Source of the DNA: CAILUG01 sp903844415
Lineage (GTDB): Bacteria; Pseudomonadota; Gammaproteobacteria; Pseudomonadales; Pseudohongiellaceae
DNA length: 64,000 nucleotides
Reading direction: 5' to 3'
Assembly: GCA_947477655.1 (NCBI GenBank)
Contig: CANJTS010000003.1
Coordinates: 124,001-188,000, forward strand
Shown: positions 1 to 7,933 of the stretch, in pieces
Layout of the letters: each line of letters begins with the position of its first letter
How positions within the stretch are numbered: the stretch's first letter is position 1
The notes under the pieces: model-generated
What the model saw: the letters and a program-made list of their open reading frames with translations, nothing else
The model's database searches: none
What the model was told of the DNA's origin: nothing
Program-made: the position numbers and the translations under genes

Positions 1-733
1 CTGCTACAAAAAAACTGTAGTTGCGAAAAGTTGCTTCACTTAAGGCCTCACGAATGTGGCCGAGGGTGGAAAAGAATATATTGGCTTGAGCCAGTAAGGG
101 TTGTGGAGAAGGATCATGCATCTGCCATAAAAAATAGCACGACAGTGCTCGACCACAAGCAGCAGCAACAAATAGTAAAAAGAAACCAGCCGCAGCCAAA
201 CCAAGCCGTTCGCTTAGTGACAACAACAATCCACCCAGCAAAAAAACAGCCAGCGAAGTGGCCATAGTCAGGCGCGAACGTCCGGCAAAAAAAATGCCGC
301 GTTGTTTAGGTGGCACGATGCTGCCCATCCACGCGCGCCACTGCGGTTGAATCAGATTGGTTGTGGCATGGTAGAGCACTACCAGCATAATCAGAGTTTG
401 CACTCCGTCAGCAACTCGCAGCAGAGCAAGAAAGGCAAAACACAGCATCAGCCCGGTTTGTATAATGGCCGTAAATAAGACAATTCGACGGCGGGTGAGC
501 CAACTGCCAAGCCACACCGACACGAGTTGCATCAGTGCTCCCAACAGTTGAGGAAAGGCGGTTAAAAATCCCATCTGAATGCTGCTTGCCTGCAAATGCA
601 GAGCAAATGCATTCAAGAAATTTTCAGATGCAGCCGTCATGGTAGAAGAGGCAACTGCTTCTTTCTGCGAAGCGTCCATGGTCTTGAGCAATCGATACCG
701 ATGGCGTTCCTTGCGTGGGGCTATGAGTGGCAT
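1..733 (-). CDS. MFS transporter, C-terminus cut by window edge
   Basis: The reverse strand reads open from an ATG at 733 through base 1, giving about 244 residues of an integral membrane protein whose C-terminus lies outside the window. The translation starts MPLIAPRKERHRYRLLKT and then shows several hydrophobic helices separated by short charged loops. A conserved MFS loop is visible (VPPKQRGIFFAGRSRL, read between about 270 and 320), resembling the RGxFFGxR signature of a prokaryotic MFS subfamily. An in-frame stop lies a short way upstream of the ATG, so this start is the only good one. It is transcribed away from aguA; substrate cannot be told. Confidence 0.8.
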   Translation of the reverse strand, partial: MPLIAPRKERHRYRLLKTMDASQKEAVASSTMTAASENFLNAFALHLQASSIQMGFLTAFPQLLGALMQLVSVWLGSWLTRRRIVLFTAIIQTGLMLCFAFLALLRVADGVQTLIMLVVLYHATTNLIQPQWRAWMGSIVPPKQRGIFFAGRSRLTMATSLAVFLLGGLLLSLSERLGLAAAGFFLLFVAAACGRALSCYFLWQMHDPSPQPLLAQANIFFSTLGHIREALSEATFRNYSFFVA

Positions 734-1018
734 AAAGACAACCTGGTTGAGACTGCGCGGGTGTCAACTAGACAGACACGGCCCATTCTATGTCGAGGCT
801 ACGCATGACCAAAGCAATTGTTGTAGCGCGCACCGGTAGAGGAGAAGTCTTGTGCTACTAAGACACCAAACTTGCCAAACTTCGTGCCGTTCGTATTACT
901 GCTAGCAAAATTATTTTCTTGTATAGCCAATAATTTCCATACACCGGATTTTTTCAAAATGACGACAGCCCATCATTGAGCTATCCTTGCCGCACTATTC
1001 ATTTTGACGAAGTCACAC

Positions 1019-2059
1019 ATGACACAAAAATTCACCATGCTGCCCGAATGGGCCGAGCAAGAGGCGGTGATGCTGGCTTGGCCACATCAATTTACAGATT
1101 GGAAGCCCTGGCTCGCAGCCATCGAGCGTGATTACGTGGAACTGACCTTAGCAATCGCAACAGAAGTAACACCGCTTATCTTATGCAAAGATGCAGCGCA
1201 CCAGGCTTCGATCGAGTCCCAGTTACAGCAGCGCTGCACCCACCCACCCCGTATTGTGATCGCTCCTTACAACGATACTTGGTGCCGAGATTACGGCCCA
1301 GTTACTCTGGCAGCACTCGGTAAATTACAAATGCTCGATTTTCAATTTAATGGCTGGGGTGAAAAGTACGATGCCACCCTCGACAACCACATCAATCAAC
1401 ACCTGCAAAAACATTGGCAAGCACCGCTCCTAACCATCAACTACCAACTTGAAGGTGGCAGCATCGAAACCGATGGCAGCGGAACACTTCTTACCACTAC
1501 CCACTGTTTGCTCGACAGCAACCGCAATCAGGATTTCAGCCCTACCCAGGTAGAAAAATTCGTGCTTGATAAACTAGGTCTCAATCGTATTTTGTGGCTT
1601 ACATCCGGCATGTTAATTGGGGACGACACAGACTCGCATATCGACAATCTAGTACGTTTTTGTGATGCGCAGACGTTGGCGTATGCAAGTTGTTCACGCC
1701 CAGATGATCCGCACTTTGCGCCGTTGCTAGCAATGGAGATAGAAGTCAAAGCATTACGGCAGGCCAACGGCGCGCCTTACCGTTTGCACGCTATAGAAAT
1801 TCCGGCTGCGCAGTTTGATGAGCAGGGTAAACGTTTGCCGGGTTCTTACGTAAATTTTTTGCTGGTGAACAATAGTGTACTGGTGCCGGTGTTTGGGTGT
1901 ACGCAAGACGCTGCTGCACTGGTAGGTTTGCAACATTGTTTCCCTGATAAAAAACTACTGCCAGTGCCTGGCGGCAACCTCATCAAACAATTTGGTGGCC
2001 CTCACTGTGCTACCATGCAACTGCCCAAAGGCAGCTTGAAACACGCTATTTCAGGCTGA
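1019..2059 (+). CDS. aguA: agmatine deiminase
   Basis: Hydrolyses agmatine to N-carbamoylputrescine and ammonia in the cytoplasm, the first step of the arginine-decarboxylase route to putrescine. The 346-aa protein has the family signatures: WCRDYGP at residues 88-94, a GWGEKYD segment, an EGGSIETDG segment, a DDTDSHIDN segment carrying the catalytic His, and the nucleophilic Cys at about residue 330 in GGPHCATMQLP. ATG 1019 is preferred over an in-frame TTG 15 bases upstream. The next gene, 37 bases downstream, encodes the enzyme for the following step, which makes the assignment firm over other peptidyl-arginine deiminase-like proteins. Confidence 0.93.
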   Translation: MTQKFTMLPEWAEQEAVMLAWPHQFTDWKPWLAAIERDYVELTLAIATEVTPLILCKDAAHQASIESQLQQRCTHPPRIVIAPYNDTWCRDYGPVTLAALGKLQMLDFQFNGWGEKYDATLDNHINQHLQKHWQAPLLTINYQLEGGSIETDGSGTLLTTTHCLLDSNRNQDFSPTQVEKFVLDKLGLNRILWLTSGMLIGDDTDSHIDNLVRFCDAQTLAYASCSRPDDPHFAPLLAMEIEVKALRQANGAPYRLHAIEIPAAQFDEQGKRLPGSYVNFLLVNNSVLVPVFGCTQDAAALVGLQHCFPDKKLLPVPGGNLIKQFGGPHCATMQLPKGSLKHAISG

Positions 2060-2096
2060 ATACCTACTTTAAAATCGCTTTTGATCGGAGTACCAG

Positions 2097-3014
2097 ATGA
2101 GCCAATCGACTCTTCGTGCCGCTGTGATTCAACAACGTTCTTATCCAGATAAAAATCAGAGTCTGGTAGAAAGTGAACGTCTGCTTGCTGAACTTACCCA
2201 GCAGCACCATCCGCAACTTGTTTTGTTGCAGGAACTTCACACTACCCATTATTTTTGTCAGGCGGAAGATTCTGCTTTGTTTGATCTGGCAGAACCGTTG
2301 GATGGCCCGAGCGCAGCGCGACTGTCGGCCTTAGCTAAAAAATACTCTTGTGTGTTGGTCGGTGGCATCTTTGAAAAACGTGCACCAGGCGTGTTTCACA
2401 ATACGGCACTGGTGTTTGAGCCAGACGGATCACTGGCTGGTTATTACCGTAAAATGCATATTCCCGACGATCCTGCCTTCTACGAAAAATTTTATTTCAC
2501 ACCGGGCGACGCTGTTTGTGCAGATGGCACAAGTGGGTTTACTCCAATCGCTACCAGTGTGGGGAAGCTAGGGGTGTTGGTGTGCTGGGATCAATGGTAT
2601 CCGGAAGCTGCGCGCTTAATGGCCTTGGCGGGTGCAGATGTTTTGCTTTATCCCACGGCGATTGGCTGGGATCCAAACGATATCGATGCCGAAAAACTAC
2701 GGCAAAAACAGGCTTGGCAGTTAATTCAACGCTCTCATGCAGTGGCCAATCATTTGCCGGTGTTGGTGGCCAACCGAATTGGACATGAAGCTGCTCCTTC
2801 AGGGCAGGGTAGTGGTATCAATTTTTGGGGTGGTAGTTTTATTTGTGGCCAGCAGGGCGAAGTAATTGCAGAAAACGATGCTCAAACACCGGGCTATCTC
2901 GTTGCTGATCTGAACTTATCCCGCACCGAACAATTACGCCGGATATGGCCTTATTTTCGTGACCGTCGCATTGATGCCTATAGCGGGATTACCAGTCGTT
3001 TCCTAGTGCCCTAA
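2097..3014 (+). CDS. aguB: N-carbamoylputrescine amidase
   Basis: Nitrilase-superfamily enzyme that converts N-carbamoylputrescine to putrescine, CO2 and ammonia. The 305-aa sequence carries the Glu-Lys-Cys triad: E46 in LVLLQELHTT, K119 in YYRKMHIPDDP and C163 in LVCWDQWYPE. These contexts, particularly the HTTHYFCQ segment after the Glu, are those of the AguB subfamily. It sits 37 bases after aguA on the same strand, so the two form an agmatine-to-putrescine operon. No arginine decarboxylase is visible in the window, so agmatine must come from elsewhere in the genome or from uptake. Confidence 0.93.
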   Translation: MSQSTLRAAVIQQRSYPDKNQSLVESERLLAELTQQHHPQLVLLQELHTTHYFCQAEDSALFDLAEPLDGPSAARLSALAKKYSCVLVGGIFEKRAPGVFHNTALVFEPDGSLAGYYRKMHIPDDPAFYEKFYFTPGDAVCADGTSGFTPIATSVGKLGVLVCWDQWYPEAARLMALAGADVLLYPTAIGWDPNDIDAEKLRQKQAWQLIQRSHAVANHLPVLVANRIGHEAAPSGQGSGINFWGGSFICGQQGEVIAENDAQTPGYLVADLNLSRTEQLRRIWPYFRDRRIDAYSGITSRFLVP

Positions 3015-3026
3015 ACAAGCCCTACG

Positions 3027-3078
3027 CAGCTATAGGTAACAGCTATAGGTAACAGCTATGGGTAACAGCTATAAGTCA
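3027..3078. repeat. 13-bp tandem repeat, four copies
   Basis: Four consecutive copies of a 13-base unit (CAGCTATAGGTAA) begin 12 bases after the aguB stop: two exact copies, one with a single change, and a last degenerate one. It lies in the short gap between convergent genes. Looks like slipped-strand expansion; no function is evident. Confidence 0.9.
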
Positions 3079-3102
3079 CGGCCAAAAGCATAACGCAAGC
3101 CG

Positions 3103-3564
3103 TTAGTTAACTGCAAAAAACCATAACTTGATGGATTCGTGATAACGCGCGCCAGAAGCGACAAAGATTGAACGGTTCAACCAAGCATATTTGCCTTCCG
3201 GTGCTTTGAAGCGGGGATTACTCCTAAAATAATACTCGGCTGGATCCACTACTTCGCCAGCAGTAAGTCGTTTAATCACAGCGTCGGGACCGTGTCGCAA
3301 TCCGAAATTCTGAATCTGAATTACTACTGAGTCATCCGTCTGAATAGCATAAGTAGCTTCGGCCTGAGTAACACCATCACCGCGCGTGTATTGCCAGTCT
3401 GCTGCCCCTGCCGGCACAAAAGTCCCTTTCATATTGGGCCCTGCGAAACTGCCTTCCAGAATTTGAATGATCCGACGCTGACCTTCGTAAGTGCCTCCAA
3501 GCTGAATTGGCGCTGCCAGTTTGGCTTCAGCAGCAAAGATAAATTCCAAGGTTGGTACGATCAT
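3103..3564 (-). CDS. DUF3237 family protein
   Basis: A 153-aa protein with the look of the DUF3237 family: N-terminal TLEFIFAAEAKL, then an ILEGSFAGPNMKG segment, GGAADWQYTRGDG-like spacing and a conserved YFRSNPRFKAPEGKYAWLNR-type C-terminal block. No signal peptide is visible. The family is a small beta-barrel-like domain without an established reaction and often appears beside aromatic or xenobiotic catabolic genes. Here it starts 5 bases after the tannase-like gene stops, so the two are almost certainly co-transcribed and may act on the same compound; that is inference. Confidence 0.8.
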   Translation of the reverse strand: MIVPTLEFIFAAEAKLAAPIQLGGTYEGQRRIIQILEGSFAGPNMKGTFVPAGAADWQYTRGDGVTQAEATYAIQTDDSVVIQIQNFGLRHGPDAVIKRLTAGEVVDPAEYYFRSNPRFKAPEGKYAWLNRSIFVASGARYHESIKLWFFAVN

Positions 3565-3569
3565 AAGTC

Positions 3570-5129
3570 TTACTCTTGGCAGGAAAAATTGTTGATGTTG
3601 TTGCTGTCTCCACTACCGTTGTAGTGCGCGGTTTGTGGAAAAGCACACAGCGGTCGGCTCTTGGTTATTTTGCCGTCTTGTACATGCGTTGCAGGAATCA
3701 TGGCAGGTGGCTGACCTTGTTCTACCCATTGTTCGATGACACCTTGTTCGTCAAACACATCGGTACCTGGTCCACCAGCACAGTGGCCCATGCCTGGCAC
3801 CATAAATAAACGCGCATATTCGGCGGTCATTAAGGCCGCGTTGGCCGGTGAGCTGCTGGCATTATTGGCGATGATATTTTCGTAATAGGCAACAGTGCCT
3901 TCAGGCAACACCTGCAAATCGCTCCAGCCGTGGTATAGCAACAACTTGCCGCCATTGTTTTGGAACACATCTAGGTTCGAGTCGGTGGCATCCATGATAT
4001 TGCCGGTTAATTGGCGGGCGCGGGTCAGATCAGTATCAAAATCAAAAGTGCGCCAGTTCCAGTCAGCGTCACCAAAAACAGCACGCGAGAAATACGCGAG
4101 TGGAATTGGGTCAGTCACATCATCCCCTTTGAGCATGGTCATTAACCAACTGGTAGGGAAAAACTCAGGACTTTCTGCGCCGGGCACATAACCAAAAAAT
4201 AGCTGTTCTCCTGTGCTTGTTACGGGGCCTTGATACATCAATTCCAGAGCCGTGACTTGTTCGGCATTAAGGCAAGCACCTAAATCATTGTGCGGACATT
4301 GCAAGCTGGCAGGTTCAAACTGGCAGGCGCGTGGATTTTCCAGCACACCGTCTGTAACACCGTCAAGAGCATCACATTGTGCCATTACGCCTTTAGACAC
4401 CAGCGCCATATCGCTTGGGGTGAGTAAGGTTTCGGCTACTGGTTTGCTTGCCTTTGCCATCCAGAGTTTGGCGGTTTGTGAGGCATTGAAATGGTTAACA
4501 GGTGCGCCGGCTACTATGCCGTTGAAATCGTCTGGAAAACGCTGGGCCTCCATTAAGGCCTGGCGGCCACCTTGGGAACAGCCATTGAAATAGGAATAAT
4601 CTGCTTGCCGATTGTAATAAGCAGTGATTATAGCTTTGGCGTTGAGTGTCATTTCATGGATGGCTCTATAACCAAAGTCACGTAGTTTTACCGGATCACT
4701 TAACCATTGTAGATCGGGAGTTTTATGACCTGTGTCGGTGGAAGAGGTTACATAGTTAGCATTGATGGCTGGCACTAGCGCGCCGTAACTGAAATTACCC
4801 GCGAGTCCACCACCACCCACGGCTAAATATTTGCCATTCCATTTGTCTGTTGTTGGCAACCACACTTCGATGCCAACACTGGGTGAGGTCGTTATTTCCA
4901 CGCGGCAAAAATCGTTTGTTACAAGTACAGCAGAGCCTGAGCCAACACCACCAGGAGTAAATTTACCGGCAGAAATAAAAGTGGCGTTAAGGCTGATGAC
5001 CTCAGGCAGTACAACTTTTTCTAGTGCAGCACACAACAACGCCTGGTTTTGGGCAAACAACTGTGAGCTGGTACTAAAAATTAGTAGGGTGATGAAGGCA
5101 GTAATGCCAGGACGCAACAGTAGAAACAT
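3570..5129 (-). CDS. tannase/feruloyl esterase family hydrolase, exported
   Basis: A 519-aa alpha/beta hydrolase of the tannase/feruloyl esterase family, expected to cleave ester-linked phenolic acids outside the cytoplasm. The nucleophile is S185 in NGCSQGGRQ, with the Cys just before it typical of the family's CS-D-HC disulphide arrangement. The Asp is probably in YHGWSDLQVLP and the His-Cys pair is in PGMGHCAGGPG. An N-terminal signal peptide ends near LFAQ. ATG 5129 is chosen because AAGG lies 8 bases upstream; an in-frame GTG at 5138 is possible. Exact substrate (tannin, feruloyl ester, MHET-like ester) cannot be decided from sequence. Confidence 0.87.
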   Translation of the reverse strand: MFLLLRPGITAFITLLIFSTSSQLFAQNQALLCAALEKVVLPEVISLNATFISAGKFTPGGVGSGSAVLVTNDFCRVEITTSPSVGIEVWLPTTDKWNGKYLAVGGGGLAGNFSYGALVPAINANYVTSSTDTGHKTPDLQWLSDPVKLRDFGYRAIHEMTLNAKAIITAYYNRQADYSYFNGCSQGGRQALMEAQRFPDDFNGIVAGAPVNHFNASQTAKLWMAKASKPVAETLLTPSDMALVSKGVMAQCDALDGVTDGVLENPRACQFEPASLQCPHNDLGACLNAEQVTALELMYQGPVTSTGEQLFFGYVPGAESPEFFPTSWLMTMLKGDDVTDPIPLAYFSRAVFGDADWNWRTFDFDTDLTRARQLTGNIMDATDSNLDVFQNNGGKLLLYHGWSDLQVLPEGTVAYYENIIANNASSSPANAALMTAEYARLFMVPGMGHCAGGPGTDVFDEQGVIEQWVEQGQPPAMIPATHVQDGKITKSRPLCAFPQTAHYNGSGDSNNINNFSCQE

Positions 5130-5195
5130 AAAGACCACCTTGTAATTAGTGTTATGGGTGTGCCCTTAGTGTACCTGACAGCGTGCTTATCGACC

Positions 5196-5231
5196 AAAAA
5201 AAACCGCTGGATGGATTGCCATGCAGCGGTT
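5196..5231 (-). terminator. rho-independent terminator
   Basis: An 8-bp perfect stem (AACCGCTG with CAGCGGTT, 5202-5209 and 5224-5231) is followed on the minus strand by a run of eight T. It sits just after the stop of the DUF6644-like gene that ends at 5263, so it should end the two-gene membrane-protein transcript and separate it from the tannase gene. Confidence 0.8.
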
Positions 5232-5262
5232 AGGGGAGTTAAGTTGATCTTATACTTAAGAA

Positions 5263-5745
5263 TTATTCGAGATAAGGAATAAGACGGCCTAGGATGATCA
5301 CACCCACCCACAGCGCTAGCGAGATGGCTGCAATAACCTTGGCAGGAAAATCAGCTTGTTCGCCGTCTGCTAGTTTGCTTAATTTGGCATGTTCACCAAA
5401 CCAGAACCACAAGGCATTGATGCCAGCTAGAAACACCAGCGCCATCTTCCACTGGAAAGACAGATTGTAAAAATAACGAAAGGGGTCGCCGGAAAAAAAG
5501 AATATACCGGTAATCAGATTGATGGCGAAACCAATCATCACATAGGGGATCAGTGTTAAGGCAGCTTTCATTGGTACGAAACGCGCCACTCCAATCACCC
5601 GCAAATCAATTGCTACCAGACCGCCAAACAGAATAGACAGGCCCAGAAAATGGAAATTTTCCATCAGTGGCCACATCCAGAAAATATCCCGCATGGCAGT
5701 GCCCATCCAGGTGTCGCCAATTGTTCTCAATAATTCATCATTCAT
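5263..5745 (-). CDS. DUF6644-like membrane protein
   Basis: A 160-aa protein with about four transmembrane helices. Residues H32 (ENFHFLGLS) and H118 (FGEHAKLSK) stand out in or near membrane segments and recall small cytochrome b561-like proteins, though haem binding is only a guess. Family assignment to DUF6644 is from memory of the motif pattern HFLGLSILFGG...DLR. It has a good AAGGA ribosome site and follows a second protein of the same fold 47 bases upstream; the pair probably forms a heterodimer in the inner membrane. Confidence 0.65.
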   Translation of the reverse strand: MNDELLRTIGDTWMGTAMRDIFWMWPLMENFHFLGLSILFGGLVAIDLRVIGVARFVPMKAALTLIPYVMIGFAINLITGIFFFSGDPFRYFYNLSFQWKMALVFLAGINALWFWFGEHAKLSKLADGEQADFPAKVIAAISLALWVGVIILGRLIPYLE

Positions 5746-5792
5746 ATTAGTGTCCTTTGTTTATTCGCGTATTTATGGCTATTTATAATCAG

Positions 5793-6242
5793 TTACGCGT
5801 AGGCCATCAGGCGACCCGTAATGATGGCACCTACCCAGCAGATGAGGACCAATGTGCCCAACGTTCTTGCCTTGCCGTTCGGATCACCAGCGCGATATGT
5901 GTTCATCATGATTTTCATTAACACACCACCAACTGCCAAAAGTGATAACTTGAGTATGAATACAATTTGAAAGGTATATTCAGTGGCATGTGAAACATAG
6001 AGTGCCAGACCCGATACTAAATTGATGAAAAAACCGACCCAAGCGGCAGGGAATAGGCCGCTGTGGGCAAGGACCGGAATTGCCTGCAACCAACCCATCG
6101 AGCGTAAAGCGGTGATCATCACCACACCCAGCGATGCCGCCATGCCGACTGAATGGGCAGACAACATGATGGCAAAAGTCCAAGCATCTTCGCGCACATG
6201 CACTCCAACTGATGTCGCTTCAATCCAATTTAAAAATTCCAT
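5793..6242 (-). CDS. DUF6644-like membrane protein, second copy
   Basis: A 149-aa protein with four predicted membrane helices, distantly similar to the downstream gene product. Both have an N-terminal amphipathic segment, a helix with a small-residue-rich His motif (LSAHSVGMAASLG here), a central W-containing helix and a C-terminal helix ending in GRLxxY. It is the first gene of the two-gene operon and has an AGGA site 7 bases before ATG. Together they could be a redox-linked or transport subunit pair. No function is established; they lie between an esterase and an O-methyltransferase. Confidence 0.65.
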   Translation of the reverse strand: MEFLNWIEATSVGVHVREDAWTFAIMLSAHSVGMAASLGVVMITALRSMGWLQAIPVLAHSGLFPAAWVGFFINLVSGLALYVSHATEYTFQIVFILKLSLLAVGGVLMKIMMNTYRAGDPNGKARTLGTLVLICWVGAIITGRLMAYA

Positions 6243-6659
6243 TGTTTATTCCTGATATTATTGAGCTAGTTGTATATCAATTTGTTAAAAATTTCGGCAC
6301 TTTTGCTAAGTGGAAGTGCAAAGTTGTTTTTATAAAGTAGATTTTTTTGTAAAAATCGAGGCTGTTTTAGCATCAAAAATACAGTGCCCGCTCACTTATG
6401 CAAATGGTGCTAAAGAAAAGGCAGTCCGGCAAGTTTACCTGACACTTCACTAATCGACCATAAAAAACCGCTGTATGTGAATGAACAAGATTGATGTCAG
6501 TAAAACCTTTAATATTTTGATCTAAGTCATCTGTTTTCTAATTTGATTAAAGAAAATCTTTAGTTAAATAAAGCAAATTAATTATGGACAAATTATGAAC
6601 AATATCCCTATCTTCATCGTCTAACAAATCCAATTCATCCCCCGCACACAGGAAATCAT
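6243..6659. other. 417-bp intergenic region with promoters and a partial repeat
   Basis: No gene is visible in this AT-rich stretch between the divergent DUF6644-like operon and the O-methyltransferase, so both promoters must lie here. At about 6435-6475 it holds a degenerate copy of the sequence at 5171-5211, including the poly-A and the AACCGCTG half of the terminator stem but not the second half of the stem. Confidence 0.6.
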
Positions 6660-7679
6660 ATGTCTTATCAGTTGCCCGTTGTAGATGACACTTTGGTGTG
6701 GGACGCGTGGCTCGCCTTGTATAAAGTGCCTGCACTTTCAGTAGCGTTGGAACTCGATATTTTTGAATCTCTGGATGCCCAACCGACATCGCCTGCTGGC
6801 TTGGCGCAGCGACGTAGCTTCAATGAACGTGGCTTATCAGCATTGTTGCCAATGTTGTTGCAACTGGGTTTTCTGACTTTGCATAGTGGCAACTATCAAC
6901 TGAGTGAAGCAGGAAAAAAATACATGCTCAAGGCTAGCCCGTTTTATTGGGGGCATGTTTTCAAGCGTGTTGGCAAGACCATCTTGCCGCATAAATTACT
7001 GTTAGAAACCATTAATAACGAACGCGCTAATGCAATCAAAAACCGGCCTGCTGATGGTTGGGAAAGTGGCCATGTTGATATGGAGATGGCGCGCGAAGTT
7101 ACAGCTTTTATGCACAGCCATTCTATCGCGGCTGCTATTGGGATGACACACACTTATGATTTTTCTGCGGTAAATCGCGTCTTGGATGTAGGTGGTGGAT
7201 CAGGTTGTTTTGCAATTGCTTTGGCGCAGCTTCGCAGCGACATCCAGTGTGTCATTATGGAATTACCAACTATTTGTATACTTGCACAGCATTACATAGA
7301 TAATGCCGGAGTCAGTGCCCAAGTGAGTACTATTACGGTTGATATGTTTCGGCAGGATTGGCCTTTAGGTTTCGATACTCATTTCTTTTCAAATGTGTTT
7401 CATGATTGGACGATTGCAACATGCATTCAATTAGCTGAAAAAAGTTATGCAGCCTTGCCTGCAGGAGGTTGCATATTGCTACACGAAATGTTGCTAGACG
7501 ATAGTGGTACAGCGCCAAATCCAGCCGTGGCTTTTTCCTTGTTGATGGCAATGGGCACAATGGGTCAGCAATTTACTTTACCGCTCTTGCGCCAAATTTT
7601 AGAACAAGCGGGATTCACTAATATAAATAGTCAGCACTCTTATGGTTATTATTCTTTAGTTCGGGGCAGCAAGTTGTAA
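6660..7679 (+). CDS. class I SAM-dependent O-methyltransferase
   Basis: A 339-aa enzyme of the plant-COMT/hydroxyneurosporene-methyltransferase type. It has an N-terminal winged-helix dimerisation domain (residues about 10-95), then a Rossmann methyltransferase domain with the SAM-binding VLDVGGGSG at 174-182 and the usual catalytic base H248 in FHDW. Such enzymes methylate hydroxyl groups on small aromatic or carotenoid molecules. The start is supported by AGGA 6 bases before ATG. The next gene is a TonB-dependent receptor 254 bases downstream. Substrate is unknown. Confidence 0.85.
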   Translation: MSYQLPVVDDTLVWDAWLALYKVPALSVALELDIFESLDAQPTSPAGLAQRRSFNERGLSALLPMLLQLGFLTLHSGNYQLSEAGKKYMLKASPFYWGHVFKRVGKTILPHKLLLETINNERANAIKNRPADGWESGHVDMEMAREVTAFMHSHSIAAAIGMTHTYDFSAVNRVLDVGGGSGCFAIALAQLRSDIQCVIMELPTICILAQHYIDNAGVSAQVSTITVDMFRQDWPLGFDTHFFSNVFHDWTIATCIQLAEKSYAALPAGGCILLHEMLLDDSGTAPNPAVAFSLLMAMGTMGQQFTLPLLRQILEQAGFTNINSQHSYGYYSLVRGSKL

Positions 7680-7933
7680 AGGTGAGCCCTTTCTCTTGTG
7701 TGTGTATGTTTTTGATCATAGTGATTGCGTAAGTTGCTGATTTATTTAGCTTAATAAAGCAGGGAATTAATTCTGTTCATTATTAAAGAACTCATTTAGA
7801 TTGATATAGTATTTTGTGAGAAACCAATTAAGGACATAGAACTATTTTTTGGTTGGTTGATACAGAGTGCTCATTTCCAGATCGTTTATTCAAAAAAAAT
7901 CAAAAGCTTATAAATTTAATCGAGGAATTAATA

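Noticed and set aside
31..839. Plus-strand frames of 70-86 codons at the left edge
   Set aside because: They lie antisense to the edge-truncated MFS gene, whose reverse-strand translation has clear membrane helices and a conserved loop.
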